Made by a program: the position numbers and the translations under genes. This document shows positions 35,422 to 44,143 of a DNA stretch of 54,170 bases, in pieces. The stretch's first letter is position 1. The number at the start of each line of letters is the position of its first letter. Under the pieces are notes generated by a model. That model was not told where the DNA came from. It worked only from the letters and a program-made list of their open reading frames with translations, and made no database searches. Where the stretch lies: positions 1-54,170 of the forward strand of contig JBBIMP010000036.1 of assembly GCA_037444305.1 (NCBI GenBank), given 5' to 3'. The stretch is from JBBIMP01 sp037444305 (GTDB lineage Bacteria > Acidobacteriota > UBA6911).

Positions 35422-36741
35422 TCATTCGCAGCGCCCGCGGTCCGGCTTCATGCACCGGAGCGAATCCAGCGCATCCCAGAACCCGGGGAAGCTCACGCCG
35501 GCGCACTCCGCCTGGTGAATGCGCGTCTCCCCGCGGGCCGCCAGGCCGGCCACGGCGAAGGCCATCGCGATCCGGTGATCGCCCGCCGGGTGAATGTCCT
35601 CGCCCCGCAGGGCCTGTCCGCCCGGGATGTTCATGCCGTCCGGCAACTCCTCCACCTGCACGCCCATGGCGCGGAGACCTGCAACCACGCCGGCAATTCT
35701 GTCGCTCTCCTTGACCCTCAGTTCCCCGGCATCCCGGATTTCGAGGCCTCCGGCCGCATGCGCCCCCAGGACGGCGAGCACCGGGAGCTCGTCGATCAGC
35801 GCCGCCGCGGTCGCCCCCTCGATTCGCGGCAGCGCGCCCTCGAGGATCCTGCCGCCGTGCCTGACCGTGACGTCCCCCCGGGGTTCGCTCGCCTGCACCG
35901 ACTCGTTTTCCACCCGCAGGTCGAGACCCGCGCTGACGAGATAATCCAGCAGGGCCGTGCGCCGCCGGTTCAACCCGATCTCCGGCAGGCGGATCTCCGA
36001 ACCGGGAACCACGGCTGCAGCCGCCAGGAAAAAGGCCGCGCCCGAGAGATCCCCCGGGATCGCGAGTTTCGCCCCCTCCATTTTCGGATTGCCGGCTACT
36101 TCCAGCAACGGCCCGTTCTCCCTCAGATCCGCGCCGAAATGCCGCAGGGCTACCTCCGTATGGTCCCTCGTGGGGAGCGGTTCCCTCACCGCGGTGACGC
36201 CATCGGCGTAGAGGCCGGCGAGCAGAACGCACGATTTCACCTGCGCGCTGGCCACGGGCATCTCGTAGCGGATCGCCGAGAGCCGTCTCCCGGAGATCTC
36301 CAGGGGCGCGTAATTCCCGTCGCGCGCCCTCACCGATGCGCCCATCAGCTCCAGGGGTTCCAAAATCCGGCGCATGGGGCGCCGCACGAGCGATTCGTCC
36401 CCGGTGATCGAGGCGTCAAAATCCTGGCCTGCGAGCATGCCGGCCAGAAGCCGCATAGTGGTGCCGGAGTTGCCCGCGTCGAGGATCCCTTCGGGCCGCA
36501 AAAACCCGCGCAGGCCGCAACCCTCGATCTCGACAACACCCCGGGACCGCCGCACCCTTGCTCCAAGCGCGCGCAGGCAATCCAGCGTGCGGCCGCAGTC
36601 ATCGCTGGGCGAAAAGCCTCCGAGTTCCGATCTGCCTTCCGCCATCGCGGCCAGCAGGGCGTAGCGGTGCGAAATCGACTTGTCCCCCGGGGTGCGCACG
36701 CTCCCGCGCAGCGGCGCGCCCGGCCTTATGTGCCGGATCAT
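35422..36741 (-). CDS. aroA: 3-phosphoshikimate 1-carboxyvinyltransferase (EPSP synthase)
   Basis: The sixth step of the shikimate pathway, cytoplasmic, 439 residues. Motifs: PGDKSISHRYALLAAMAEG, ILDAGNSGTTMRLLAGML, SAQVKSCVLLAGLYADG, RDHTEVALRHFG and ELRVKESDRI. The start ATG at 36741 overlaps the uvrB stop by ATGA, so translation is coupled to uvrB. A frame continuing upstream to 37365 is the shadow of uvrB. This uvrB-aroA coupling is functionally unexpected and probably reflects compact genome layout. Confidence 0.97.
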   Translation of the reverse strand: MIRHIRPGAPLRGSVRTPGDKSISHRYALLAAMAEGRSELGGFSPSDDCGRTLDCLRALGARVRRSRGVVEIEGCGLRGFLRPEGILDAGNSGTTMRLLAGMLAGQDFDASITGDESLVRRPMRRILEPLELMGASVRARDGNYAPLEISGRRLSAIRYEMPVASAQVKSCVLLAGLYADGVTAVREPLPTRDHTEVALRHFGADLRENGPLLEVAGNPKMEGAKLAIPGDLSGAAFFLAAAAVVPGSEIRLPEIGLNRRRTALLDYLVSAGLDLRVENESVQASEPRGDVTVRHGGRILEGALPRIEGATAAALIDELPVLAVLGAHAAGGLEIRDAGELRVKESDRIAGVVAGLRAMGVQVEELPDGMNIPGGQALRGEDIHPAGDHRIAMAFAVAGLAARGETRIHQAECAGVSFPGFWDALDSLRCMKPDRGRCE

Positions 36742-38819
36742 GCGACCGGTTCCCCCGCCATCTCCATCTCCAGCTTCCTCAGCTTTTTCACCTGGTCGCG
36801 AAGCGCAGCGGCCTTTTCGAATTCGAACTCCCTGGCCGCCGCATGCATCTGCTCCTCCAGTTCCCGGATTTTGCGCTCCAGCTCGCCGAGGCTCCCGTAC
36901 TCCTCCGCCTCTTCCGCCACCGCGGGCACGTCGTAGTAGTCGCCCTCGTAGATCCGCAGCAGCTCGGGATCCAGTGGCTTGATCACCGATTGGGGCGTGA
37001 CTCCGTGGGCCCGGTTGTATTCGAGCTGGGCCGCCCTCCGGCGCCCCGTCTCCTCCAGCGCGGCCCGCATCGAGCCGGTGACCCGGTCGGCGTAGAAGAT
37101 CGCGCGCCCGTTGATGTGCCGCGCCGCGCGCCCCACCGTCTGGATCAGGGAGGTGGTGGAGCGAAGGAATCCCTCCTTGTCCGCGTCGAGAATTGCCACC
37201 AGCGATACCTCCGGCAGGTCGAGCCCCTCGCGCAGCAGATTGATGCCGATCAGCGCGTCGAAGTCGCCCGCCCGGAGCGACCTGAGGATTTTCACGCGGT
37301 CGAGTGTCTCCACCTCCGAGTGCAGGTAGCGGACCCGCAGACCCAGTTCCGTGTAGTACTCGCACAGGTCTTCCGCCATGCGCTTGGTCAGCGTGGTCAC
37401 GAGAACCCGTTCGTTTCTTTCAGCCCGCGCGCGGATCTCCTCCATCAGGTTATCCACCTGGCCGGCCACCGGACGGATCTCCACCGGGGGATCGGTCAGC
37501 CCGGTGGGGCGCACGATCTGCTCGACGATGACGCCACCCGTCCTGGCCAGCTCGTACGATCCCGGGGTGGCGCTAACGTAAACGACCCGGTTCAGGCGCT
37601 GCTCGAACTCCTCGAAATTGAGCGGCCGGTTGTCGAGCGCCGACGGGAGCCGGAACCCGTAGTCCACCAGGTTGCGCTTGCGGGACCGGTCGCCGTGAAA
37701 CATGCCCCGGACCTGGGGAATCGTCGCGTGGCTCTCGTCGATGAACATGAGCGCATCCTTCGGGAGGTAGTCCAGCAGCGTCGGCGGCGGCTCGCCCGGA
37801 AGCCTGCCGGTGAGGTGGCGCGAGTAGTTTTCGATCCCCCTGCAGTAGCCCAGCTCCTTCATCATTTCGATGTCGAACATCGTCCGCTCGTGAATGCGTT
37901 GCGCCTCCAGGAGCTTCCCCTCGTTCTCGAAGGCCGTGCGCCGCTCAGCCAGCTCCGCCTTGATGCTCTCGATGGCCCGCAGCAGCTGCTCGCGCGGCTG
38001 TACGTAGTGGGACTTGGGATAGATCGGGAGCCGGTCGTGCTTCTTGAGCGTTCTTCCGGTCAGGGGGTCGATCTGGGCGATGGCATCGATCTCGTCGCCG
38101 AACATCTCTACGCGGACGGCGTAATCCTCGTACGTCGGGAAAACCTCGACAACGTCGCCGCGCGCGCGGAAGCAGCCCCGCTCCAGGCCGAAATCCTCGC
38201 GCAGGAACTGCATGTCCACGAGGGCCTTCAGGATTTCGTTGCGCTTGATTTTCTGTCCGCGCTCCAGAAAGAGGAGCATCCCATAGTAGGCCTCGGGGGA
38301 GCCCAGGCCGTAAATGCAGGAGACGCTGGCCACGATGATGCAGTCGCGCCGCTCGAACAGCGACCGGGTTGCGGAGTGGCGCAGCTGGTCGATCTCGTCG
38401 TTGATCAGCGCGTCTTTCTCGATGTAGGTGTCGGAGGCGGCGATGTAGGCCTCGGGCTGGTAGTAGTCGTAGTAGGAGACGAAGTATTCGACGGCGTTCG
38501 AGGGAAAGAAATTCTGGAACTCGCGGTAGAGCTGGGCGGCGAGCGTCTTGTTGTGGGCGAGCACCAGGGCCGGCCGCTGGAGCGCCTCGATCACCTTGGC
38601 CATGGTGAAGGTTTTGCCCGATCCGGTGACGCCGAGGAGAACGTGGTGCCTTTCGTTCTCCCGGAGCCCGCGCACGAGCTCCGCGATCGCCTCCGCCTGG
38701 TCCCCCTTCGGCTCGAGCGGCGTGGAGATTTCGAACTGCGACGAGTGGATCAGGGCGCGGCCGTAGGAGATGTCGCGGTAGGTGAGATCTCTTTCCCGGT
38801 CGGGGGGCTGTCTGGTCAT
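36738..38819 (-). CDS. uvrB: Excinuclease ABC subunit B
   Basis: The damage-verifying helicase-like subunit of nucleotide excision repair, 693 residues. It has an approximately 30-residue N-terminal extension before the usual FEISTPLEPKGDQAEAI. Walker A GVTGSGKTFTMA, the beta-hairpin YYDYYQPEAYI, Walker B DESHATIPQ, QTVGRAARH and the C-terminal UvrC-binding motif ERKIRELEEQMHAAAREFEF are all present. It overlaps aroA by 4 bases. A partner, the PcrA/UvrD helicase that displaces UvrC, is at 16134, but uvrA and uvrC are not in the window. Confidence 0.98.
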   Translation of the reverse strand: MTRQPPDRERDLTYRDISYGRALIHSSQFEISTPLEPKGDQAEAIAELVRGLRENERHHVLLGVTGSGKTFTMAKVIEALQRPALVLAHNKTLAAQLYREFQNFFPSNAVEYFVSYYDYYQPEAYIAASDTYIEKDALINDEIDQLRHSATRSLFERRDCIIVASVSCIYGLGSPEAYYGMLLFLERGQKIKRNEILKALVDMQFLREDFGLERGCFRARGDVVEVFPTYEDYAVRVEMFGDEIDAIAQIDPLTGRTLKKHDRLPIYPKSHYVQPREQLLRAIESIKAELAERRTAFENEGKLLEAQRIHERTMFDIEMMKELGYCRGIENYSRHLTGRLPGEPPPTLLDYLPKDALMFIDESHATIPQVRGMFHGDRSRKRNLVDYGFRLPSALDNRPLNFEEFEQRLNRVVYVSATPGSYELARTGGVIVEQIVRPTGLTDPPVEIRPVAGQVDNLMEEIRARAERNERVLVTTLTKRMAEDLCEYYTELGLRVRYLHSEVETLDRVKILRSLRAGDFDALIGINLLREGLDLPEVSLVAILDADKEGFLRSTTSLIQTVGRAARHINGRAIFYADRVTGSMRAALEETGRRRAAQLEYNRAHGVTPQSVIKPLDPELLRIYEGDYYDVPAVAEEAEEYGSLGELERKIRELEEQMHAAAREFEFEKAAALRDQVKKLRKLEMEMAGEPVA

Positions 38820-38905
38820 TGCTTTCGGTTCCCGCGGTTGCCTTCGATTGGGGGACGGCTTTTCCTTCCCCTTACCGACCCACTCACAAAAATCAATATT
38901 ATATA

Positions 38906-39223
38906 ATGCCTTCTCCAGGAGGAGCAGGCAGGTTCTACGACGGCACCGCGGTGCACCGCGTCGTCCGGGACTTCGTCATTCAAACGGGACTGCTCTCCAC
39001 GCGCATCCCGCCGATCCCGGAATTCCGCCAGGCTGATCTCGTCCGCCGGCTGAAAGCCGAGTTCAACGACACCCCGCACGTGAAGGGAATCCTGAGTTGG
39101 AAGACTTACAACGACCTGCTGATGACCTTCGGACAGAATCTGTGCGTGCCGGCTTCTCCATGGTGCAGCCGTTGCCCGGTGAAGCGCCATTGCGCCAAGG
39201 CCGGCCTCAAACGTTCAAGGTGA
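38906..39223 (+). pseudogene. Mosaic remnant: cyclophilin isomerase fragment joined to endonuclease III C-terminus
   Basis: An intact frame of about 105 residues built from two unrelated gene pieces. First, GRFYDGTAVHRVVRDFVIQT through RRLKAEFNDTPHVKGILS matches the middle of cyclophilin-type peptidyl-prolyl isomerases, without its N-terminus and everything after the usual GxxSMAR. Then WKTYNDLLMTFGQNLCVPAS with CSRC, PVKRHC is the iron-sulfur loop of an Nth-type DNA glycosylase: C-x6-C-x2-C-x5-C. The join is near 39098. No ribosome site precedes the ATG, and the frame is also open back to 38819. Two or more deletions between neighbouring ppi and nth genes would explain it. It is probably non-functional. 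Confidence 0.7.
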
Positions 39224-39559
39224 AAATCCGGCGCGTATTTCACGGCCAAAAAATTCAAGTGGGTAAAACGAAATTGCGGACCCCCAAAATATCAGCGCCC
39301 TTTCTCCGGGAAGAGAAAGGGCGCCGCTCGGGTGTAGGTGGGCATTAATTGTGGAAAGGAGGTTTGTATGTCGGAACCATTCTCCTTCTTATGGTTGTAA
39401 CTTGCTCTATCCGGTTAAATAAACAGGCAAATGCCGTGCCAACCGTAGGCCTGAAGCGAGAAAAGGCAGAAAACCAAAAATAACAAGTACATACCTGTCG
39501 TTCGCAATCCTTCGGCTTATTGAAATATTCAACACAAAATGGGGTATATTCCCCACAAC
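39224..39559. other. AT-rich intergenic stretch with an orphan ribosome site
   Basis: This part is lower in GC than its surroundings. GGAAAGGAGG precedes ATG at 39368, which opens only a 10-codon frame (MSEPFSFLWL then stop), so it could be a leader peptide or the decayed start of a lost gene. TGGGG-TATATT-CCCCA at 39540-39555 is a small inverted repeat. No recognisable riboswitch was found. Confidence 0.4.
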
Positions 39560-39655
39560 ATGGCTAATTGCACCACCGGGAGCTGCGGAGGCCCGGTGGC
39601 TGGCGGGATTCAAAGGGCGCTTGCGCCCCAGTGCGGATCGCGGCACTCACCCTGA
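39560..39655 (+). other. Possible 31-codon cysteine-containing small ORF and hairpins
   Basis: ATG at 39560 opens a 31-residue frame (MANCTTGSCGG...), in frame with but stopped before the CDF gene at 39686. It contains three cysteines and a histidine. Two hairpins lie in it: CCACCGGG/CCCGGTGG (39573-39599) and GGGCGC-TT-GCGCCC (39615-39628). It lacks a clear ribosome site. A metal-sensing leader upstream of a metal exporter is possible, but this is speculative. Confidence 0.2.
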
Positions 39656-39685
39656 AGCCCGCTTTCGTGTTAACTTATTTGTATT

Positions 39686-40591
39686 ATGGTGGCGCTGCAC
39701 GGCAGGGATCGAAGGTATGGCCGCGAGGTGAGGCGGGTCCTGGTCGTCACCCTTCTGCTGAACCTCTCCGTCTTCGCGGCCAAACTCGTGGCGGGCATAC
39801 TGGCCGGTTCCCTCAGCGTCATCAGCGATGCGGTGCATTCTTCGTCGGATATGCTGAACAACCTGGTCGGCATTTTCATCATCCGCCTGGCCAGCTCGGA
39901 GCCGGATGAGGAGCACCCGTTCGGCCACCACAAATTCGAGACGGTGGCGGCTTTCGGCATTGCCTGGCTGCTGCTAGTCACGGCCTTCCAGGTCGGCCTG
40001 GGGGCGGCGCAGCGCCTCCTGGGACACAGTTCCGGCCGGCCAGAGATCACGGCTTTCACCATCGCCGTCGTGACCGCGACGCTGATCGTGAATGTCTTCG
40101 TCTGGAACTACGAGCGCCGCAAGGCGAGGCAGCTGAACAGCAGCTTCCTGATGGCCGACTCCAGGCACACCCTGAGCGACATTTACATCAGCACATCGAT
40201 CCTTGCGGGGCTGGTGCTGCTGCGTTTCGGCATCGTCGACCTTGACTCGGTGCTGGCGCTGATCGTTTCGGTGATCATCACCTGGTCAGCATGCCGGATC
40301 TTCGCGAACACGGTCCCCGTGCTCGTGGACAGGGCCCCTTTTGCATCCGACTACATTTCCGAGATCATCCGGGCCACGCCGGGCGTCAGGTCCGTGCACG
40401 ACATCATGTCGAGAGGGGTGCCCGGAAAGGTCTTCCTGACCATGCACCTCGTGGTGGACCCGCGGGACACGTCTTCCGCTCACGCCGTGACGGAGGAGGT
40501 GGAGCGAAGGCTTGCCGAGCGGATTGGGCCGTGCCACGTCACCACGCACATCGAACCCGAAGACGAGGCCTCGAAAGCGGCCCCGCCATAA
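39686..40591 (+). CDS. Cation diffusion facilitator (FieF-like metal/H+ antiporter)
   Basis: A 301-residue inner-membrane exporter of divalent metals such as Zn2+, Fe2+ or Cd2+. The transport-site motifs are SLSVISDAVHSSSDML in helix 2 and MADSRHTLSDIYIS in helix 5. EEHPFGHHKFE lies between them. The C-terminal cytoplasmic domain (about 215-290) is complete (APFASDYISEIIRATPGV, VHDIMSRG). The start is uncertain, as ATG at 39686 has no good ribosome site. It differs from the short CDF-like protein at 12053, which lacks the C-terminal domain. No metal regulator is adjacent. Confidence 0.92.
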   Translation: MVALHGRDRRYGREVRRVLVVTLLLNLSVFAAKLVAGILAGSLSVISDAVHSSSDMLNNLVGIFIIRLASSEPDEEHPFGHHKFETVAAFGIAWLLLVTAFQVGLGAAQRLLGHSSGRPEITAFTIAVVTATLIVNVFVWNYERRKARQLNSSFLMADSRHTLSDIYISTSILAGLVLLRFGIVDLDSVLALIVSVIITWSACRIFANTVPVLVDRAPFASDYISEIIRATPGVRSVHDIMSRGVPGKVFLTMHLVVDPRDTSSAHAVTEEVERRLAERIGPCHVTTHIEPEDEASKAAPP

Positions 40592-40624
40592 CTCTGGCGC
40601 GGGCAGGCGATATATGGTAATTCT

Positions 40625-42706
40625 TTGCATTTCAAGGATATGAAGACTGAGCCGATGAGTGCGGATTCGATGGCCTTCGAGGACGTCTTCTCCATCGACG
40701 TCTCCTCGGGCCGCATCACGCTCGGCGTCGACCGCCACGTGCTGTTCGACGCGGACGCCTTGGGACACATGCGCCGTGAGCTGATCGACAACCTGGGCCG
40801 GGAGACGGCCCGCGGCATCCTCGAGCGGGTCGGTTACAAGTCCGGGCGCAACGACGCCCGGCAGCTCAAGGAAAAGCACCGGTGGCTGTCCAAGGAGGAG
40901 GGGCTCCGGGCCTGTCCCCGGCTTCACTTCCTGGAGGGCATCGTCAAGGTCGAGCTGGACACGCTCGAGCCGGGCGAGCCTTTCCGGCCGTTCCACGTCA
41001 AGGGGAACTGGATCGGCTCCTGGGAGGCGGAGCAGCACCTGAAGCACTACGGCGCCGGCGAACTCCCCGTCTGCTGGACGCTCGAAGGGTACGCGACCGG
41101 GTACGCGAGCGAGATCGTCGCGCGGAAAATCGTCTGCGTGGAGACGCGCTGCGTCGGCCGCGGCGATCCCGTCTGCAGCTTCGAGCTGAGGACCGCGGAG
41201 GAGTGGGGCCGCGCCGCCACGCCGATCGAGGAGATGCTGGGGGCCGAGCGCTTCGAGCGCTGCCTGCGCTCGATCAGCGCCATGGGGTGCGAGCTGGAGA
41301 AGGTTTCCTTCGACGCCATCATCACCACCGACTCCGCCGGCACCATCACTTCCTGCAGCCAGGGCGCCCACGAACTCTTCGGCCTCCTGCCCGGTGAAGC
41401 CCTGGGCCGCAAGTTCAGCGCCTTCCTGTCCGGCGGCGCCGGCGAAGCCCGCGGCCTGGTGCAGCGCCTTAACGATACTGGCCGCATTCGCAACTACCTG
41501 ACGGAGATCACGACGCCTGCGGGCAGGCGCACGCCGATCGCCCTGTCAGCCTCCGCCATCCGGGACAACTCCGGCGCCCTCGTCGGCACCTTGAGCGTCG
41601 CCCACGACATGCGGGAGATCCGCCGGCTCGAGGACGAGCTGGGGCAGAAAAACCGGTTCATGGCCAACATCCTGCAGGATTCCGCGGACGCCATCATCAC
41701 GCTGGGCCCTGAGGATGAAATCACCTCCTGGAACAAGGGCGCCGAGAACATCTTCGGCTTCAGCGCCGCCGAGGCCGTCGGCCAGTTGATCAACATCATC
41801 ATCCCCCCGGACCTGATCGAGGCGCGGGAGCTGGCGGAGATCCGGGAGAAGCTGCACACGCGGGGCGTCGTGAACAGCTACCAGACGGAGCGCCTCACCA
41901 AGGACGGCCGCAGGATCAACGTGATCTTCACCCGCACGGCGATCCGGGACGACAAGGGGCACGTCGTGGGCAGCTCGGTCGTGCTGAAGGACGTGACGAC
42001 CTTCCGCAGCCTGGAAAAGCAGCTGGGGGATGCCGAACGCCTGGCTTCGCTCGGCGAACTCTCGGCCGGCCTCGCGCACGAAATCAAGAATCCGCTCGCG
42101 GGCATCAAGGGGGCGATCGAGGTCATCCAGGAATCCATCCCGGTTTCGGACATGCACCGGTCGGTGCTCGGCGACGTGCTGCACGAGGTGAACCGCATCG
42201 ACCAGATCGTCCGCGACCTCCTCAACTACGCCAAGCCCAAGCCTCCTTCGCACAGCTCCGTAAACCTGCCGGACATCATACAGAGGATTGTCGCCATGGT
42301 CCGCAAGTCCTCGAAAAACGAAGCCCTGCAGGTGAGCGTCACAAAGCCGGACGAGATTCCGGGCTTCACGGGCGATCCCATCCAGCTGGAACAGGTCTTC
42401 ATGAACCTGCTGCTCAACGCCCAGAACGTGATGCCGGCCGGCGGCCGGGTGGACATCCGCATGTCCCACAACCGGAAGGAAAACAGCATCCGGGTCGAGG
42501 TCCGGGACAACGGCCCGGGTATCCCGCCCGAGAACATGAGGAAGCTCTTCCAGCCCTTTTTCACCACGCGGACCGACGGGACCGGCCTCGGCTTGGCCAC
42601 CTGCCTGAAGAACGTCCGCTATCACGGCGGCACGATCGACGTCAAAAGCCGCGTGGGGAAAGGCACATCATTCACCGTAACGCTGCCGCTGCTCTCCCGG
42701 CTCTAG
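40625..42706 (+). CDS. PAS histidine kinase with XylR_N/V4R sensor domain
   Basis: A soluble-looking sensor kinase of about 690 residues. Residues about 20-125 are an XylR_N-type domain (DALGHMRRELIDNLGRETAR, ERVGYKSGRNDA). Residues about 140-205 are a V4R domain with CWTLEGYATGYASEIVAR and the cysteines CVETRC...GDPVC. Two PAS domains follow (about 235-330 and 345-455). The HisKA box has phospho-acceptor H485 in GLAHEIKNPL, and the HATPase has NLLLNAQNVM, VRDNGPGIP and GTGLGLA. XylR_N/V4R domains usually sit on sigma-54 activators and bind aromatic or lipid-like ligands. It is 13 bases from its NtrC partner. The start may be TTG 40625 or an ATG at 40640 or 40655. Confidence 0.9.
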   Translation: MHFKDMKTEPMSADSMAFEDVFSIDVSSGRITLGVDRHVLFDADALGHMRRELIDNLGRETARGILERVGYKSGRNDARQLKEKHRWLSKEEGLRACPRLHFLEGIVKVELDTLEPGEPFRPFHVKGNWIGSWEAEQHLKHYGAGELPVCWTLEGYATGYASEIVARKIVCVETRCVGRGDPVCSFELRTAEEWGRAATPIEEMLGAERFERCLRSISAMGCELEKVSFDAIITTDSAGTITSCSQGAHELFGLLPGEALGRKFSAFLSGGAGEARGLVQRLNDTGRIRNYLTEITTPAGRRTPIALSASAIRDNSGALVGTLSVAHDMREIRRLEDELGQKNRFMANILQDSADAIITLGPEDEITSWNKGAENIFGFSAAEAVGQLINIIIPPDLIEARELAEIREKLHTRGVVNSYQTERLTKDGRRINVIFTRTAIRDDKGHVVGSSVVLKDVTTFRSLEKQLGDAERLASLGELSAGLAHEIKNPLAGIKGAIEVIQESIPVSDMHRSVLGDVLHEVNRIDQIVRDLLNYAKPKPPSHSSVNLPDIIQRIVAMVRKSSKNEALQVSVTKPDEIPGFTGDPIQLEQVFMNLLLNAQNVMPAGGRVDIRMSHNRKENSIRVEVRDNGPGIPPENMRKLFQPFFTTRTDGTGLGLATCLKNVRYHGGTIDVKSRVGKGTSFTVTLPLLSRL

Positions 42707-42719
42707 GAATCGAAGGAAC

Positions 42720-44105
42720 ATGCCCAAGGAAACCATACTTGTTGTGGACGACGAAAGGCTGGTGCGCTGGTCGCTCCAGCAGAAGCTCGAGCAGTGGGGT
42801 TACAACGTGAGCCTCGCGGAGGACGGCTCCACGGCGCTCGGCAGGGTCCAGATCGACAATCCCGACCTCATCACGCTGGACGTCAAGCTCCCCGACATGA
42901 CGGGCATAGAAGTGCTTTCCGAGCTCCGCAAGAGGAGCGTGTTCGTCCCCGTGATCGTCATCACCGCCTTCGGCATCGTGGATGACGCGGTGCGGAGCCT
43001 GAAGCTCGGCGCGTACGACTTCATCGAAAAGCCGATCAACTTCGAGAAGCTCCAGAACGCCATCCGCAACGCGCTCGAGGCGCGCCGGCTGCGGACCGAA
43101 GTCGCCAGGACGCACGAGATCCAGCGGAGCGAGTTCAGCGTCGAGCGCATCGTCGGGGTTTCCAAGCACATCATCGACGTCCGCAACCTCGTCAAGCGGG
43201 TGGCGGCGAGCGAGGCTTCCACCATCCTCATTCAGGGGGAGAGCGGCACCGGCAAGGACCTCGTTGCCCACGCCATTCACTACGAATCGACGCGCAGGGA
43301 CCGCTCCTTCTATGCCATCAACTGCGCCGCGATCCCCGAGACGCTGATCGAATCGGAGCTTTTCGGGCACGAGAAGGGCGCATTCACCGACGCGCGCTCG
43401 CAGAAGAAGGGCATGTTCGAGATGGCGGACGGCGGCACCCTGTTCCTCGACGAGATCAGCGAGATGACTCCCGGGATGCAGGCCAAGCTGCTGCGGGTCC
43501 TGGAAGGGCACGCCTTCCGGCGCGTGGGCGGCGTCAAGAACATCAACGTCGACGTGCGCGTCATCGTGGCCTCGAACCGCAACCTGGAGGAGGCGGTCCG
43601 CAGCGCCAGGTTCCGGCAGGACCTGTTCTTCCGCCTGTCCATCATCCCGGTGACGCTGCTGCCCCTGCGCGAGCACAAGGAGGACATCAAGCCCCTGCTG
43701 GAGCACTTCATCCAGTACTACAACGAGAAGTTCCGCAAGAATATCCAGGGCCTCACGCGCGAGGCCGAAGATCTCCTGATGAACTACGACTGGCCGGGCA
43801 ACACCAGGGAGCTGCGCAACGCCATCGAGCGGGTGATGATCCTAGCCGACGGCAACCGCGTGGCGGCCAAGCACCTCCCGATCCGCATCTCGGAGGGCAG
43901 TTCGCTCGCGGTTTCCTCGGCCGCGATGGAGGGGGACGGCATGGTCCGGCTCCCGCCGGGCGGCCTCTCGCTCTATGAGGTCGAACTGGACTTGATCCGC
44001 CAGGCCCTGGAGCAGGCGCGCGGCAACAAGACCAATGCCGCAAAACTCCTCAAGATCACCCGCGACACCCTGCGCTACAAGGTGAAGAAGTACAAAATCG
44101 AATAG
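42720..44105 (+). CDS. NtrC-family sigma-54-dependent response regulator
   Basis: A 461-residue regulator: receiver domain with phospho-acceptor D54 (DVKLPDM), T83 and K105; AAA+ domain with Walker A GESGTGKD (174-181), Walker B GGTLFLDEI and sensor regions; and a Fis-type helix-turn-helix at the C-terminus (TNAAKLLKITRDTLRYKVKK). The sigma-54 contact loop reads GAFTDA (221-226) rather than GAFTGA, a variant seen in some NtrC-like proteins. With the kinase next to it, it forms a complete two-component system acting on sigma-54 promoters. The targets are unknown. Confidence 0.95.
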   Translation: MPKETILVVDDERLVRWSLQQKLEQWGYNVSLAEDGSTALGRVQIDNPDLITLDVKLPDMTGIEVLSELRKRSVFVPVIVITAFGIVDDAVRSLKLGAYDFIEKPINFEKLQNAIRNALEARRLRTEVARTHEIQRSEFSVERIVGVSKHIIDVRNLVKRVAASEASTILIQGESGTGKDLVAHAIHYESTRRDRSFYAINCAAIPETLIESELFGHEKGAFTDARSQKKGMFEMADGGTLFLDEISEMTPGMQAKLLRVLEGHAFRRVGGVKNINVDVRVIVASNRNLEEAVRSARFRQDLFFRLSIIPVTLLPLREHKEDIKPLLEHFIQYYNEKFRKNIQGLTREAEDLLMNYDWPGNTRELRNAIERVMILADGNRVAAKHLPIRISEGSSLAVSSAAMEGDGMVRLPPGGLSLYEVELDLIRQALEQARGNKTNAAKLLKITRDTLRYKVKKYKIE

Positions 44106-44143
44106 GCCGACGGCCTGCCCTCTGATTGCGTGATTGACGCCGG

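Noticed and set aside
39410..39530. Cyclic di-GMP or metal riboswitch before the CDF gene (AGGCAAATGCC, GTAGGCCTGAAGCGAG)
   Set aside because: The conserved GEMM segments around GACGCAAAGC are missing, and there is no czcD-type four-way junction that I can draw.
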